This document shows, one piece after another, positions 26,347-34,551 of a DNA stretch of 64,000 bases. Each line of letters starts with the position of its first letter. Within the stretch, counting starts at the first letter, position 1. Where the stretch lies: assembly GCF_003391135.1 (NCBI RefSeq), contig NZ_CP031455.1, forward strand, positions 1,612,001-1,676,000. Reading direction: 5' to 3'. The notes beneath the pieces were generated by a model. The model saw only the letters and a list, made by a program, of their open reading frames with translations, had not been told where the DNA came from and ran no database searches. The translations under genes were made by a program, and so were the position numbers. Origin of the DNA: Streptoverticillium olivoreticuli subsp. olivoreticuli. Its GTDB lineage: Bacteria > Actinomycetota > Actinomycetes > Streptomycetales > Streptomycetaceae.

Positions 26347-27102
26347 ATGGCACCCAACGGCATCCTCGACTCGCTCCGCCGGGCCTTCGGCACCCGGAGC
26401 ACCCCCGACCGCGCGCCCGGCGACGCCCCCGTCCTGGCCGCCGGGCAGCGCCCGCTGGCGCTGGTCTACCGCGGGCCGGCCTCCCTGCCCGGCTGCCCCG
26501 AAGCGGTGGCCGAGCTGCTCGCCGCCGGGCCGTGGGACCTGGACATCCGCTACACCGGCCCGCGCGAGGCGGTGCCGCTGTCGGCCGAATCGCTGGCCCA
26601 GGCCCGGGTGTACGCCCAGCCGGGCGGCGGCACACTGTCCCACGCCTTCCGGCACCTCGGGCGGCAGCGCGACGCGATCCGCGGTTACGTCCACGGCGGC
26701 GGCCGCTATCTGGGCTTCTGCCTCGGCGGCTATCTGGCCGGGGCCACCCCGGGGTTCGGCCTGCTGCCCGGCGACACCGACCAGTACATCTGCTCGCCGG
26801 GCGCCACGGTCCACGACGAGAGCAACACCCTGGTCGACGTGGACTGGCGCGGCCTGCGGCGCACCCTGTTCTTCCAGGACGGCCCGCAGTTCCTGCTCGA
26901 CAGCGGCGCGGACGCGACGGTCCTGGCCACCTACACCAACGGCACGGTCGCCGCGCTCGTCACCCCGTTCGGCGCGGGCCGCGTCGGGGTCGTGGGGCCG
27001 CACCCGGAGGCCACCGACGACTGGTACACCGACGTCGGCCTCCCGGTCCACCGCACCCACGACCTGGGCCTCGACCTCGCGCGCGCGGTGCTGGAGGGAT
27101 GA
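26347..27102 (+). CDS. Glutamine-amidotransferase-like protein (biotin-protein-ligase N-terminal domain type)
   Basis: 251 residues, 32 bp after the synthetase gene and in the same orientation, so probably co-transcribed. The class I amidotransferase-like fold is marked by ALVYRGPASLPGC, YAQPGGG, GYVHGGGRYLGFCLGGYLAG (with a nucleophile-elbow Cys) and a late GVVGPHPEA segment with His followed by Glu. BPL_N-domain proteins have unknown activity. Beside a Pls-type synthetase it could trim, amidate or release polymer chains, but this is inference. Confidence 0.8.
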   Translation: MAPNGILDSLRRAFGTRSTPDRAPGDAPVLAAGQRPLALVYRGPASLPGCPEAVAELLAAGPWDLDIRYTGPREAVPLSAESLAQARVYAQPGGGTLSHAFRHLGRQRDAIRGYVHGGGRYLGFCLGGYLAGATPGFGLLPGDTDQYICSPGATVHDESNTLVDVDWRGLRRTLFFQDGPQFLLDSGADATVLATYTNGTVAALVTPFGAGRVGVVGPHPEATDDWYTDVGLPVHRTHDLGLDLARAVLEG

Positions 27103-27226
27103 CCGCGCCGCGAAGGCGACCCGGGCGGTCCCGGGCGTGAGGGCTCCCCGGGCCTGTGGCAGGCTGCGCGCAGAGGCCCGGCCCGTCGGAACGCCGGGTC
27201 GAAGGCTCAGGAAAGCGCGGCAAAAC

Positions 27227-28018
27227 ATGGATATGTCGAATCATTCGGGCCGGGCGTCCGCCCCCGCCGTCCACCGCGAGGCGATCGCGGCGGACACCGC
27301 GCGGATGGTGGCCCTGGTCAAGGGCGCCGACCTGGCGACGCCGGTGCCCGGCTGCCCCGGCTGGACGCTCGCCGACCTCGTCAAGCACACCGGCAGCGTC
27401 CAGCGCTGGTTCTCCGTCCTCCTGCGCCAGTGCGTCCAGGAGCGGCCGCGGAGCCGTGACGTGGAGCTGGAGCTCCCGGACCTGGAGAGCGGTTACGCCG
27501 ACTGGCTCACGGCGAGCGCCGAGGTGGCGGCGAGCGCGTTCACGACCGTCGACGCGGATGCGCCGATGTGGGCGTGGGGCGCCGATCAGCACGCCAGGTT
27601 CTGGGTGCGGCGGATGATGATCGAGACGCTGGTCCACCGCACGGACGCGGAAGCCGCCGCCGGCGTCCCGTCCGTGATCGACAGCGGCCTCGCGACGGAC
27701 GCCGTGGACGAGTTCCTGGTCAACCTGCCGTACGCGGCCTTCTTCGCCCCCAAGGTGGCCGACCTGCGGGGCGACGGTGAGACCCTGCGCTTCGCGAGCA
27801 CCGACACCGGCGGCGACTGGCTGGTCCGCCTGCGCCCCGACGGCTTCGGGCTCGAACCGGACGCCGCGGCCGGCGCGCACGCCGACGCCACCGTTCAGGG
27901 CGCCGCGGCGGACCTGCTGCTGCTCCTGTACGGCCGCCGGGACCGCTCCTCGGACGCCTTCGAGGTGTCCGGGAACGAGGACCTCCTGACACGCTGGTTC
28001 GCCAACTCCGCGTTCTGA
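27227..28018 (+). CDS. Maleylpyruvate-isomerase-family, mycothiol-dependent-type protein
   Basis: 263 residues. The DinB-like four-helix N-terminal domain has the actinobacterial signature PGWTLADLVKHTGSVQRWF and the metal-ligand region VRRMMIETLVHRTDAE. The C-terminal SCP2-like domain includes LLLLLYGRR. Proteins of this family use mycothiol as cofactor or serve as detoxification enzymes. The gene is about 125 bp after the amidotransferase-like gene, so it may still belong to the polymer locus. No substrate can be named. Confidence 0.83.
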   Translation: MDMSNHSGRASAPAVHREAIAADTARMVALVKGADLATPVPGCPGWTLADLVKHTGSVQRWFSVLLRQCVQERPRSRDVELELPDLESGYADWLTASAEVAASAFTTVDADAPMWAWGADQHARFWVRRMMIETLVHRTDAEAAAGVPSVIDSGLATDAVDEFLVNLPYAAFFAPKVADLRGDGETLRFASTDTGGDWLVRLRPDGFGLEPDAAAGAHADATVQGAAADLLLLLYGRRDRSSDAFEVSGNEDLLTRWFANSAF

Positions 28019-28070
28019 GGCGCCGGGACGGGCAGTGTCACGTCGGCGCCGACGACCGGAAGGAAGGTCC

Positions 28071-29498
28071 GTGAACGCTTTCCGTGGCACTCTCGTCTCC
28101 CTCACCACCGTGGTCGCCCTGACCGCCGCGACAGGGGCCGCTCCGGCGGGCCCGCCGCCCGACCCGCCCTCGGCCGGGGCCCCCGGCCTCGGCGACCCGT
28201 TCTTCCCCCTGGACGGCAACGGCGGTTACCACGCCCTGCACTACGGCCTCACCCTCGCCTACACACCGGCCGACACCCATCTCGACGGCCGGGCGGTGGT
28301 CACCGCGCGCGCCACCCAGAACCTCTCCCGCTTCGACCTGGACCTGTCCGGGCTCACCGTCCGGTCCGTGCGGGTCGGCGCGGCACCCGCCGCGTTCCAC
28401 CGCGTCGGCCAGGAGCTGATCGTCACCCCGCGCGCCCCGCTGCGCCGCGGCGAGGTCTTCCGGGTCACGGTGGACTACGACGGCTCCCCGCGGGCGATCA
28501 ATGTGCCCGGGGATCCGTACGACGGCTGGAACATCACCGACGACGGCGCCTTCGTGGCCGGGGAGCCGCAGGGCAGCCGCACCTGGTTCCCGCTGAACAA
28601 CCACCCGTTGGACAAGGCCGCGTTCGACTTCACCATCACCGTGCCCGAGGGCTACACCGCGGTCGCCAACGGCACGCTCACCGGACAGAGCACCCGGCAG
28701 GGCCGCACCACCTTCCGCTGGCACAGCCCCGAGCCGATGGCGGGCTATCTCGCCACGGCCACCATCGGGAAGTTCAGCACCGAGAGCTATCGCACGCCCT
28801 CGGGGCTGCCGGTCTTCACCGCGGTGGATCCGCGCGAGGCGGCCGCCTCGGCCCCCGTGCTCAAACGGCTGCCGGAGGTCGTCGACTGGGAGAGCCGGCT
28901 CTTCGGCCCCTACCCGTTCGGCGCCGCCGGCGCGATCGTGGACCACGCGCCGCAGATCCCGTACACGGCCCTGGAGACGCAGACCAGACCGCTGTACGCC
29001 CACGCGCCCGAGATCGTCACGCTGGTGCACGAGACGGCGCACCAGTGGTTCGGGGACTCCGTCAGCCTCGCCCGGTGGCAGGACGTGTGGCTCAACGAGG
29101 GCTTCGCCACCTACGCGGAGTGGCTGTGGGCCGAGCAGCACGGCGGGATCGGCGCCCAGCAGGCGTTCGACGCCGATTGCGCCAAGCCGGCGAGCGATCC
29201 CATATGGGCCTTCCCGCCCGCCGTCCCCGGCGACTTCTCGCACCTCTTCGACGCCCCGGTGTACGACCGCGGGGCGATGGCGCTGCACGCGGTCCGCACC
29301 GTCGTCGGCGACCGGGCGTTCTTCCGCCTGCTGCGCGCCTGGGCGGGGCGGCACCGCGACGGGCACGGCACGACGGAGGAGTTCACCGCCCTTGCCGGTA
29401 CGGTCTCCCCCAGGGACGCGGGGCCCGCCCTCGCCACATGGCTGTACGGCAAGGGCAAGCCGGTTCAGCCCTGCTCGCCCGCCACGACGAGCCGGTAG
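28071..29498 (+). CDS. Secreted M1-family zinc metallopeptidase
   Basis: 475 residues from a GTG at 28071 with the ribosome-binding site GGAAGG. An N-terminal signal peptide (LVSLTTVVALTAATGAAPAG) is followed by the M1 beta-sandwich and the catalytic domain: the gluzincin motif HETAHQWF (His320, Glu321, His324) with the third ligand in WLNEGFATY about 18 residues later. The protein is shorter than cytosolic aminopeptidases because it lacks the long C-terminal helical domain. Zinc aminopeptidases that degrade epsilon-poly-lysine are known from polymer producers, so this enzyme may trim or degrade the product of the neighbouring synthetase. Its 3' end overlaps the convergent methyltransferase by 34 bp. 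Confidence 0.88.
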   Translation: MNAFRGTLVSLTTVVALTAATGAAPAGPPPDPPSAGAPGLGDPFFPLDGNGGYHALHYGLTLAYTPADTHLDGRAVVTARATQNLSRFDLDLSGLTVRSVRVGAAPAAFHRVGQELIVTPRAPLRRGEVFRVTVDYDGSPRAINVPGDPYDGWNITDDGAFVAGEPQGSRTWFPLNNHPLDKAAFDFTITVPEGYTAVANGTLTGQSTRQGRTTFRWHSPEPMAGYLATATIGKFSTESYRTPSGLPVFTAVDPREAAASAPVLKRLPEVVDWESRLFGPYPFGAAGAIVDHAPQIPYTALETQTRPLYAHAPEIVTLVHETAHQWFGDSVSLARWQDVWLNEGFATYAEWLWAEQHGGIGAQQAFDADCAKPASDPIWAFPPAVPGDFSHLFDAPVYDRGAMALHAVRTVVGDRAFFRLLRAWAGRHRDGHGTTEEFTALAGTVSPRDAGPALATWLYGKGKPVQPCSPATTSR

Positions 29499-30220
29499 CC
29501 GTAGTCGTACGTCCGCAGTGTGCGGAGATGTCCGTACCGGGCGTCCCACGCGCCGCGCGCGAGGTCGGTCCGCAGCCGCCGGACCCCGCGCGCGGCGGCC
29601 GCGGGCGGGAGCTGGGCGAGGATGGACATCCCCGCGCGGACGGCGGGGTCGAGGAACGCCTCCGGCCGGTTCCAGTAGGCGCCGACGAACCCGTCGGTGC
29701 AGTCGGCGGGCACCGGTACGGCCTCGACCGCCCGTACGCTCAGGTGCTCGCGGATGTCGGCGACGGCGGGGGCGTGGGCCTCGCTGGGCAGTGTGAGCGT
29801 CTCGGGGAAGTAGCGGGTCAGCCAGAACCGGTGGCCGATCTCCGGTTCGGTCATGAGGATGACCTGCCGCCGGGCCACTCTGCGCAGCTCGGCCAGGCCC
29901 GCGGCCACGTCGCGCCACAGGTGCACGGTGAAGGTGGCGAGCGCCGCGTCGAAGGCGGTGTCGCCGAAGGGCAGGGCCTCCACCACGGCCCGTACCGCCG
30001 GGGCGGCGCCGGGCGGCCGCTGGGCCAGCATCGCCGCGGCGGGCTCGACCGCGACGACGGTGCGGTCGTCGGGCTCGTAATTTCCGGTTCCCGCGCCCAC
30101 GTTGAGCAGGGTCCGGGCGCCCCGCAGGGCGCTGCGGACGCGTGCGGCGATGCGTGGGTCGGGGCGGCGCGTGCGGGCGTATCCCGGGCCGATACTCTCG
30201 TAGAGCGTGCCGTCGGTCAT
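29465..30220 (-). CDS. SAM-dependent methyltransferase (class I, UbiE-like)
   Basis: 251 residues. The SAM-binding loop LLNVGAGTGNYEP, the acidic residue in VAVEPAAAM and the post-I motif VVEALPFGDTAFDAALA define a class I enzyme of the Methyltransf_11 type. The C-terminal part is specific to Streptomyces-like small-molecule enzymes. It overlaps the M1 peptidase gene tail-to-tail by 34 bp. The substrate is unknown, and a link to the polymer locus is possible only by position. Confidence 0.85.
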   Translation of the reverse strand: MTDGTLYESIGPGYARTRRPDPRIAARVRSALRGARTLLNVGAGTGNYEPDDRTVVAVEPAAAMLAQRPPGAAPAVRAVVEALPFGDTAFDAALATFTVHLWRDVAAGLAELRRVARRQVILMTEPEIGHRFWLTRYFPETLTLPSEAHAPAVADIREHLSVRAVEAVPVPADCTDGFVGAYWNRPEAFLDPAVRAGMSILAQLPPAAAARGVRRLRTDLARGAWDARYGHLRTLRTYDYGYRLVVAGEQG

Positions 30221-30412
30221 GCCCGCCTCCCTCCCTGGGTCCGAAGGTCACCGTCGTCCGACGGCCGGGCGCGGGGCACCGTAGCCGGGGACGAGGCCGC
30301 CGAGAAGCCCCGGCGCCGACCGACGGCCCTCTTTCGGCCGCGTGTTTCAGGACGGGGGTCCGGGGAGAGGTTCTTGCAGGTCCTTGGGGTTGACGTGAAC
30401 GAAGGCAGGCAG

Positions 30413-31336
30413 ATGGCGCAGTCGGTGATCCGGAATCCTGCCGATGTGTGGATGCTGGCGCGGGCGCACCCGGCGCCCCTGAAGCGCTCGACCGGGGAAC
30501 TGGCCGCCGCGCTCGGGGAGATCCACGGGCCGCGGTTCGCCGTCTGGCGCACCGACGAGCTGCTCTTCGGCGTGCGCGAGGGGCGGCTGTTCCTGCGCAC
30601 GCTGGCCGGCCTGGACGTGCCCGCGCCGAGCGTGGTCTGCGTGCGCCAGGTGCCCGGCACCCAGCACCACGACCGTGAGGTGACCCTCCTGCGGCACCTG
30701 GAGCGCATGGGCGCCACGCTCCTCAACCCGCTGGAGGCCCAGCTCACGTGCCACAACAAGTTCTGGCAGCTGCAGGAGCTGGCCCTGGCCGGGCTGCCCG
30801 TGCCCGATTCCCTGTCCTACGCCACCGCTCCCCTCCCGGGTGTCATCCGCGGTGCCGCTCTCGACATGCCGTGCGTGGTCAAATCCGTCAACGGGCTGGG
30901 CGGCAACGGGGTGTTCCTCGCCCCGGACACCCGCCTGCTGCACGACGTGGCCGGGAGCCTCGCGCACGAGGTGCCCTACCTCTTCCAGGAGTACGTGGCC
31001 CCGTCCCACGGCCGTGACCTGCGCGTGGTCGTCGTGGACGGCGAGCCCGTCGCCGCGGAGGTCCGCACGTCCCGGGACGGGGCCCTCGCCTCCAACCTCG
31101 CGCGCGGCGGCCGCGCCGAGCTCTGCCACGGCCGCTACCCCGAGGCCGAGACGCTGGCGGTCCAGGCCGCCAAGAGCGTCGGCCTCGTCATCGCGGGGGT
31201 GGACCTCCTCTTCGACTCCGCCGACTCCTACACCGTCTGCGAGGTCAACGCCGTCCCGGCCTGGCGCCCGGAGATGACGGGGGTGATCCCCGCCATCACC
31301 GAGTGCGTGGCCCGGCATGTGGCCGCGCGGGGGTGA
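30413..31336 (+). CDS. RimK-like ATP-grasp ligase
   Basis: 307 residues from the ATG at 30413, preceded by GAAGG seven bases upstream; an in-frame GTG at 30395 is an alternative. ATP-grasp features: MPCVVKSVNGLGGNGVFL (nucleotide-binding Lys and glycine loop), LFQEYVAPSHGRDLRVVVV, and the metal-binding CEVNAVPAW. RimK-type ligases add amino acids to a carboxylate through an acyl phosphate. Close to a Pls-type synthetase it might cap or extend a peptide, but it is equally likely to act on a protein or small molecule. A strong terminator follows. Confidence 0.85.
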   Translation: MAQSVIRNPADVWMLARAHPAPLKRSTGELAAALGEIHGPRFAVWRTDELLFGVREGRLFLRTLAGLDVPAPSVVCVRQVPGTQHHDREVTLLRHLERMGATLLNPLEAQLTCHNKFWQLQELALAGLPVPDSLSYATAPLPGVIRGAALDMPCVVKSVNGLGGNGVFLAPDTRLLHDVAGSLAHEVPYLFQEYVAPSHGRDLRVVVVDGEPVAAEVRTSRDGALASNLARGGRAELCHGRYPEAETLAVQAAKSVGLVIAGVDLLFDSADSYTVCEVNAVPAWRPEMTGVIPAITECVARHVAARG

Positions 31337-31387
31337 AGCGAGCGCCGACCGGGATGGTGCGACGACCGCCGACGCGGCCTTACACGT

Positions 31388-31428
31388 GATCGCGGGCCGG
31401 CCGACGGAAGTCGGCTCGGCCCGCGATC
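31388..31428. terminator. Bidirectional terminator between ATP-grasp and methyltransferase genes
   Basis: Perfect 11-bp outer stem GATCGCGGGCC / GGCCCGCGATC with a nested stem GCCGAC-GGAA-GTCGGC. It sits between the two convergent genes and could stop transcription in both directions. Confidence 0.8.
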
Positions 31429-31454
31429 CGGGCGAGAGCCAAAAGGGCCGGTGG

Positions 31455-32198
31455 CTACCGGCGTACCGCGTGCAGTTGCCACATGGGGGCCACCACCCTG
31501 CCCGCGTCGTCGGTGCGCAACGCGTCGATCTCGACGCTGACGCCCGCCTTCTCCAGGTCCCCCTGGTGTTCCTGGAGGTACTGACGGGTGAAGGCCGTGA
31601 CATAGTCCACGAGCTCGATCCCGCTGATCCGCCAGTGCTCGCCCAGGTGTGTGCGCAGGTCGTCCTGGGCGACGGTCATCACGGGCAGGCTGAATCCGGG
31701 CCACTTGACGTCGGCGAAGCAGAAGAGGTGCAGCTGTGCGCCCGGGCGGGTCACGCGGTGCAGCGCCGCGGAGTACGCGCCGCGCTGGGCGCCGTCGAGG
31801 CAGTGGTAGAGCGCGCTGTCGACAACGGTGTCGAATCCCTGCTGGACACCGTCGAGGGTGGTGGCGTCGGCCTGGACGAACGTGACGTCGAGGCCACGGG
31901 AGGCGGCGCGCGCCCGCGCCTGCTCCAGCGCGCCGGACGCGGCGTCGAAACCGGTCACCCGGTGACCGCGCCCGGCGAGGTAGAGCGCGTTCTCGCCGAG
32001 CCCGCAGCCGGCGTCGAGGATGTCGCCGGACAGCCGCCCGCCCTCCGCGAGCGCGACCAGGACCGGCTGCGGTCCGCCGATGTCCCACGGCACCACGCCG
32101 AGGACGAGGTCGGTCCCCGGCAGCACTCCCCCTTGGTAGAAAGCCTCGAAGTCGAAGTTTCCGGGGGTGGCCACCCCGTCGTCGGATCCGTTCGGCAT
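31455..32198 (-). CDS. SAM-dependent methyltransferase (class I)
   Basis: 247 residues from the ATG at 32198, chosen because GGAGGCGCAC precedes it; an ATG at 32210 is also in frame. Motif I is ILDAGCGLGENALYLAGRG, followed by VTGFDAASGALEQARARA and DTVVDSALYHCLD. The domain layout resembles thiopurine/tellurite-type or small-molecule methyltransferases. Two palindromes lie in the promoter at 32254-32315. It is a single-gene unit with no visible pathway partner. Confidence 0.85.
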   Translation of the reverse strand: MPNGSDDGVATPGNFDFEAFYQGGVLPGTDLVLGVVPWDIGGPQPVLVALAEGGRLSGDILDAGCGLGENALYLAGRGHRVTGFDAASGALEQARARAASRGLDVTFVQADATTLDGVQQGFDTVVDSALYHCLDGAQRGAYSAALHRVTRPGAQLHLFCFADVKWPGFSLPVMTVAQDDLRTHLGEHWRISGIELVDYVTAFTRQYLQEHQGDLEKAGVSVEIDALRTDDAGRVVAPMWQLHAVRR

Positions 32199-32253
32199 GT
32201 GCGCCTCCATGGTCGGTGGCTTCCGGGCACACGCGTGCCCGCGAACAGAGCTT

Positions 32254-32315
32254 CACCAAGTGGTGACCCTTCGGACTGTACGCCGCCAAGGACCATTATT
32301 TCAACGCCTGTTGAA
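32254..32315. promoter_or_regulatory. Two palindromes in the methyltransferase promoter
   Basis: CACCA-AG-TGGTG at 32254-32265 and TTCAAC-GCCT-GTTGAA at 32300-32315 are both perfect. They lie 56-117 bp upstream of the methyltransferase start in a locally AT-richer stretch (CATTATTTCAAC). They are candidate binding sites for an unlinked regulator. Confidence 0.45.
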
Positions 32316-32367
32316 CCGCGCCGGGAGCCGCCCCGCCGGCACGTCCGTATCGCTCGCCGACCGCTTG

Positions 32368-32397
32368 GAGCGCCGTGCTCGCCAGAGCACGGCGCTC
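32368..32397. terminator. Terminator after the W-repeat protein gene
   Basis: Perfect 13-bp stem GAGCGCCGTGCTC / GAGCACGGCGCTC with the 4-nt loop GCCA, starting 12 bp after the stop of the minus-strand gene. Confidence 0.82.
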
Positions 32398-32408
32398 CCT
32401 CCACAACA

Positions 32409-32990
32409 TCAGACGGTGATCTGGACCGCCTCCAGCCGGAGCGAGGCTCCTGTCGTGCCGACGGTTACCGGGTTGCCGCTGTACCAGCCCGTCCAGCCGT
32501 AGTTCTGCACATGCGCCTGGGCGCTCACCGAACCGGAGCGGGGGTTGAGCCAGAGAGCTTCCATGCGCCGGGCCTCGCCCGTGGTGCCCACGGTGACGTT
32601 CTGCAGATCGCCGCCGCACCGTATGCCCTGCCACCCGATGTCGGCGGCATGCGCCTCCACACAGATCCCGCCGACACCGGACGTCGCGACCTCCAGGGCC
32701 TCGATGGCCCTGCTCTGCCCCGTGGTACCCGCCACCTGGCCGTTGCAGACAGGGCTCTGCCAGCCGATGCCGGCGACGTGGGCGCGGTAGCACACCACGC
32801 GGCTGTCGGGTCTCGCCTGTGCTCCGCGCTCGCCCACCATGGCCTTCACCGCGTCGGCCGCGGTGCGCGCCGTCCCGGCGTTCCCGGCATGCGTCTGCGC
32901 GTGCGCCGTCCCCATGCCCGCCGTACCGAGCACGGCCGCGACGGAGAGTGCGAGCATCGCCTTTGCGCTCCTGGTGACAAAGCCGTTCAC
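32409..32990 (-). CDS. Secreted protein with three ChW (hydrophobic-W) repeats
   Basis: 193 residues from a GTG at 32990 with the ribosome-binding site GGAGGGAACTGCT. It has a Sec signal peptide (AKAMLALSVAAVLGTAGMGTAHA). The mature part holds three repeats of the pattern AHVxxIGWQ-x(n)-GTTGxxxxxEAL at roughly residues 68-100, 110-148 and 157-193, the clostridial hydrophobic-W repeat also found in Streptomyces exported proteins. Two Cys in repeat 1 and two in repeat 2 may form disulfides. ChW proteins are thought to act in surface binding or polymer recognition. No enzymatic domain is present. Confidence 0.85.
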   Translation of the reverse strand: MNGFVTRSAKAMLALSVAAVLGTAGMGTAHAQTHAGNAGTARTAADAVKAMVGERGAQARPDSRVVCYRAHVAGIGWQSPVCNGQVAGTTGQSRAIEALEVATSGVGGICVEAHAADIGWQGIRCGGDLQNVTVGTTGEARRMEALWLNPRSGSVSAQAHVQNYGWTGWYSGNPVTVGTTGASLRLEAVQITV

Positions 32991-33462
32991 AGCAGTTCCC
33001 TCCTGTTGACCGACTGACCGTCACCATGTCTAGCGCGCCGCGGTCCGGGACGTGACCGTGCGGACGGCAATGGCCGGGAAGAGCGGCAAACCGTCCGGCC
33101 GAGACCGCTCCTGACACATAGTCAGCTGGGACGTCCGCATCGAAGAAGTTCCGTACGCGTGGCCGTCATCGCGGTCGACATCGGGGTGGCGTCCCACACG
33201 GACCGCGATGCCCTGCTCGTCCGGCACCTGGCCGACATCGGCTCCGCCCCCGGGCCGGCCCTGAGGGAGTCGATCGGCGGCGCCCGGATCCCGTCCGCGG
33301 CAGCGGCCACGTCGCTCATGGGTTCATGGTCTACAGTGCCCTACGCACTGGCCGGGTCGGCCGAAATCGCTTCGTTCGCGCCGGGGCGGCTCAAGCATGC
33401 CCGGGCAGCGGAACAACCTGCAGTTGACGGCGCGCGGCGCCGGAGAAGCGAGCGGAGCGACG
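32991..33462. other. 472-bp stretch without a supported gene
   Basis: It holds the promoter of the W-repeat protein (TAGACAT about 40 bp upstream of the GTG) and the leader of the COG4705 gene. Short frames on both strands (33159 plus, 33122-33319 minus) have no recognisable domain or ribosome-binding site. Confidence 0.45.
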
Positions 33463-34308
33463 ATGGCAGAGCCAAGCGGCAGAGCGGTGACCGAGCAGGC
33501 ATGGGGAGTGCCGGGCCGCGGCCTCCCGCCCCAGGAGCGGCCCGAGCCGCTCTGGAGCAAAGTGCCGGAGGTCACCGCTCTGTTCTGGGGAGTGAAGGTA
33601 CTCACCACCGGCATGGGCGAGACGGCTTCGGACTACCTGGGCCGGACGCTCGGCCCGATACCGGCCGGGAGTCTCGGACTCCTCGGGCTGGCCGCCCTGC
33701 TGACGCTGCAATTCCGGTCGAGCCGCTACCGGCCCTGGATCTACTGGTCCACGATCGTCATGGTCAGCGTCTTCGGCACCATGGCCGCCGATGTCGTGCA
33801 CGTCGTGGCCGGAATCCCCTACGCCGTCTCGGCCGTCGCCTTCTCCCTCGCGCTGGCCGCCGTTCTGATGGCCTGGTACGCGTCCGAGAAGACACTGTCC
33901 ATCCACAGCGTGCGCACGCGCCGCCGCGAGACCTTCTACTGGGCGACGGTGCTCGCCACCTTCGCGCTCGGCACCGCGATCGGCGATCTCACCGCCGGCA
34001 CCCTGAAGCTGGGGTACCTGCCCTCCGGCATCCTCTTCGCCGCCCTCATCGCCGTGCCGGCGCTGGCAGGCCGCTTCGCCGGCCTCGACCCGGTCACCGC
34101 CTTCTGGGCGGCCTACATCATCACCCGCCCGCTCGGAGCCTCGTTCGCCGACTGGATGGGCGTCTCCACCGGCCGCGGCGGCCTCGGCTGGGGTACGGGC
34201 CCGGTCAGCCTCGCGTTGCTGCTGCCGATCGGCACCCTCGTCGGCTACCTGGCGGTCAGCCGCAAGGACACACCGCTGGAGCAGCGGATCGCCGGCGCCG
34301 CCGCCTGA
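33463..34308 (+). CDS. COG4705/DUF347-type multi-pass membrane protein
   Basis: 281 residues from the ATG at 33463, preceded by AGCGGAGCGACG; a longer frame from 33397 lacks support. The start of the core, KVPEVTALFWGVKVLTTGMGE, is the signature of the COG4705 membrane family, built from four related units each of about two helices (compare TALFWGVKVLTTGMGETASDYL with TFALGTAIGDLTAG and PVTAFWAAYIITRPLGASFADWM). The conserved GxxxxD positions within helices suggest a transport or ion-binding role, but the function is unknown. It is followed by a strong terminator. Confidence 0.82.
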   Translation: MAEPSGRAVTEQAWGVPGRGLPPQERPEPLWSKVPEVTALFWGVKVLTTGMGETASDYLGRTLGPIPAGSLGLLGLAALLTLQFRSSRYRPWIYWSTIVMVSVFGTMAADVVHVVAGIPYAVSAVAFSLALAAVLMAWYASEKTLSIHSVRTRRRETFYWATVLATFALGTAIGDLTAGTLKLGYLPSGILFAALIAVPALAGRFAGLDPVTAFWAAYIITRPLGASFADWMGVSTGRGGLGWGTGPVSLALLLPIGTLVGYLAVSRKDTPLEQRIAGAAA

Positions 34309-34325
34309 CGGAGGGCGGCATGAAG

Positions 34326-34359
34326 GACCGGCAAGAGAGCTCCGCTTCTCTTGCCGGTC
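34326..34359. terminator. Bidirectional terminator between COG4705 and bL37 genes
   Basis: Perfect 13-bp stem GACCGGCAAGAGA / TCTCTTGCCGGTC with an 8-nt loop, followed on the plus strand by TTTCGTCTTCG. It serves the plus-strand gene ending at 34308 and the minus-strand gene ending at 34381. Confidence 0.88.
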
Positions 34360-34380
34360 TTTCGTCTTCGCCTGTCGCAC

Positions 34381-34458
34381 TCAGCACTGTGGCCGACGGC
34401 CGTGGTTGGCCGCCTTGCGGCTACGCGCCTTCTTCTTACGACGTCGCTTCGAGGACAT
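34381..34458 (-). CDS. 50S ribosomal protein bL37 (25 residues)
   Basis: ATG at 34458 with a strong ribosome-binding site AGGAGGCGGC. The product is a 25-residue, highly basic peptide starting MSSKRRRKKKARSRK and ending ANHGRRPQC. This is the pattern of the short actinobacterial ribosomal protein bL37 (basic N-terminus, then ANHGxRP). The last residue is Cys, where Ser or a similar residue is usual. It is a single-gene unit with its own terminator at 34326-34359. Its size makes it easy for automatic gene callers to miss. Confidence 0.85.
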   Translation of the reverse strand: MSSKRRRKKKARSRKAANHGRRPQC

Positions 34459-34551
34459 GCCGCCTCCTCTCCCCATAGCATTTTCGCCCAATTTACACCC
34501 TTTGCCAGCATATCGCCCGGCGATCAGGATCCCAGCCGCCGGGGCGCGTCG

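Noticed and set aside
33391..34380. 329-codon minus-strand frame opposite the COG4705 gene
   Set aside because: Antisense shadow; the plus strand has a recognised membrane protein and a terminator.
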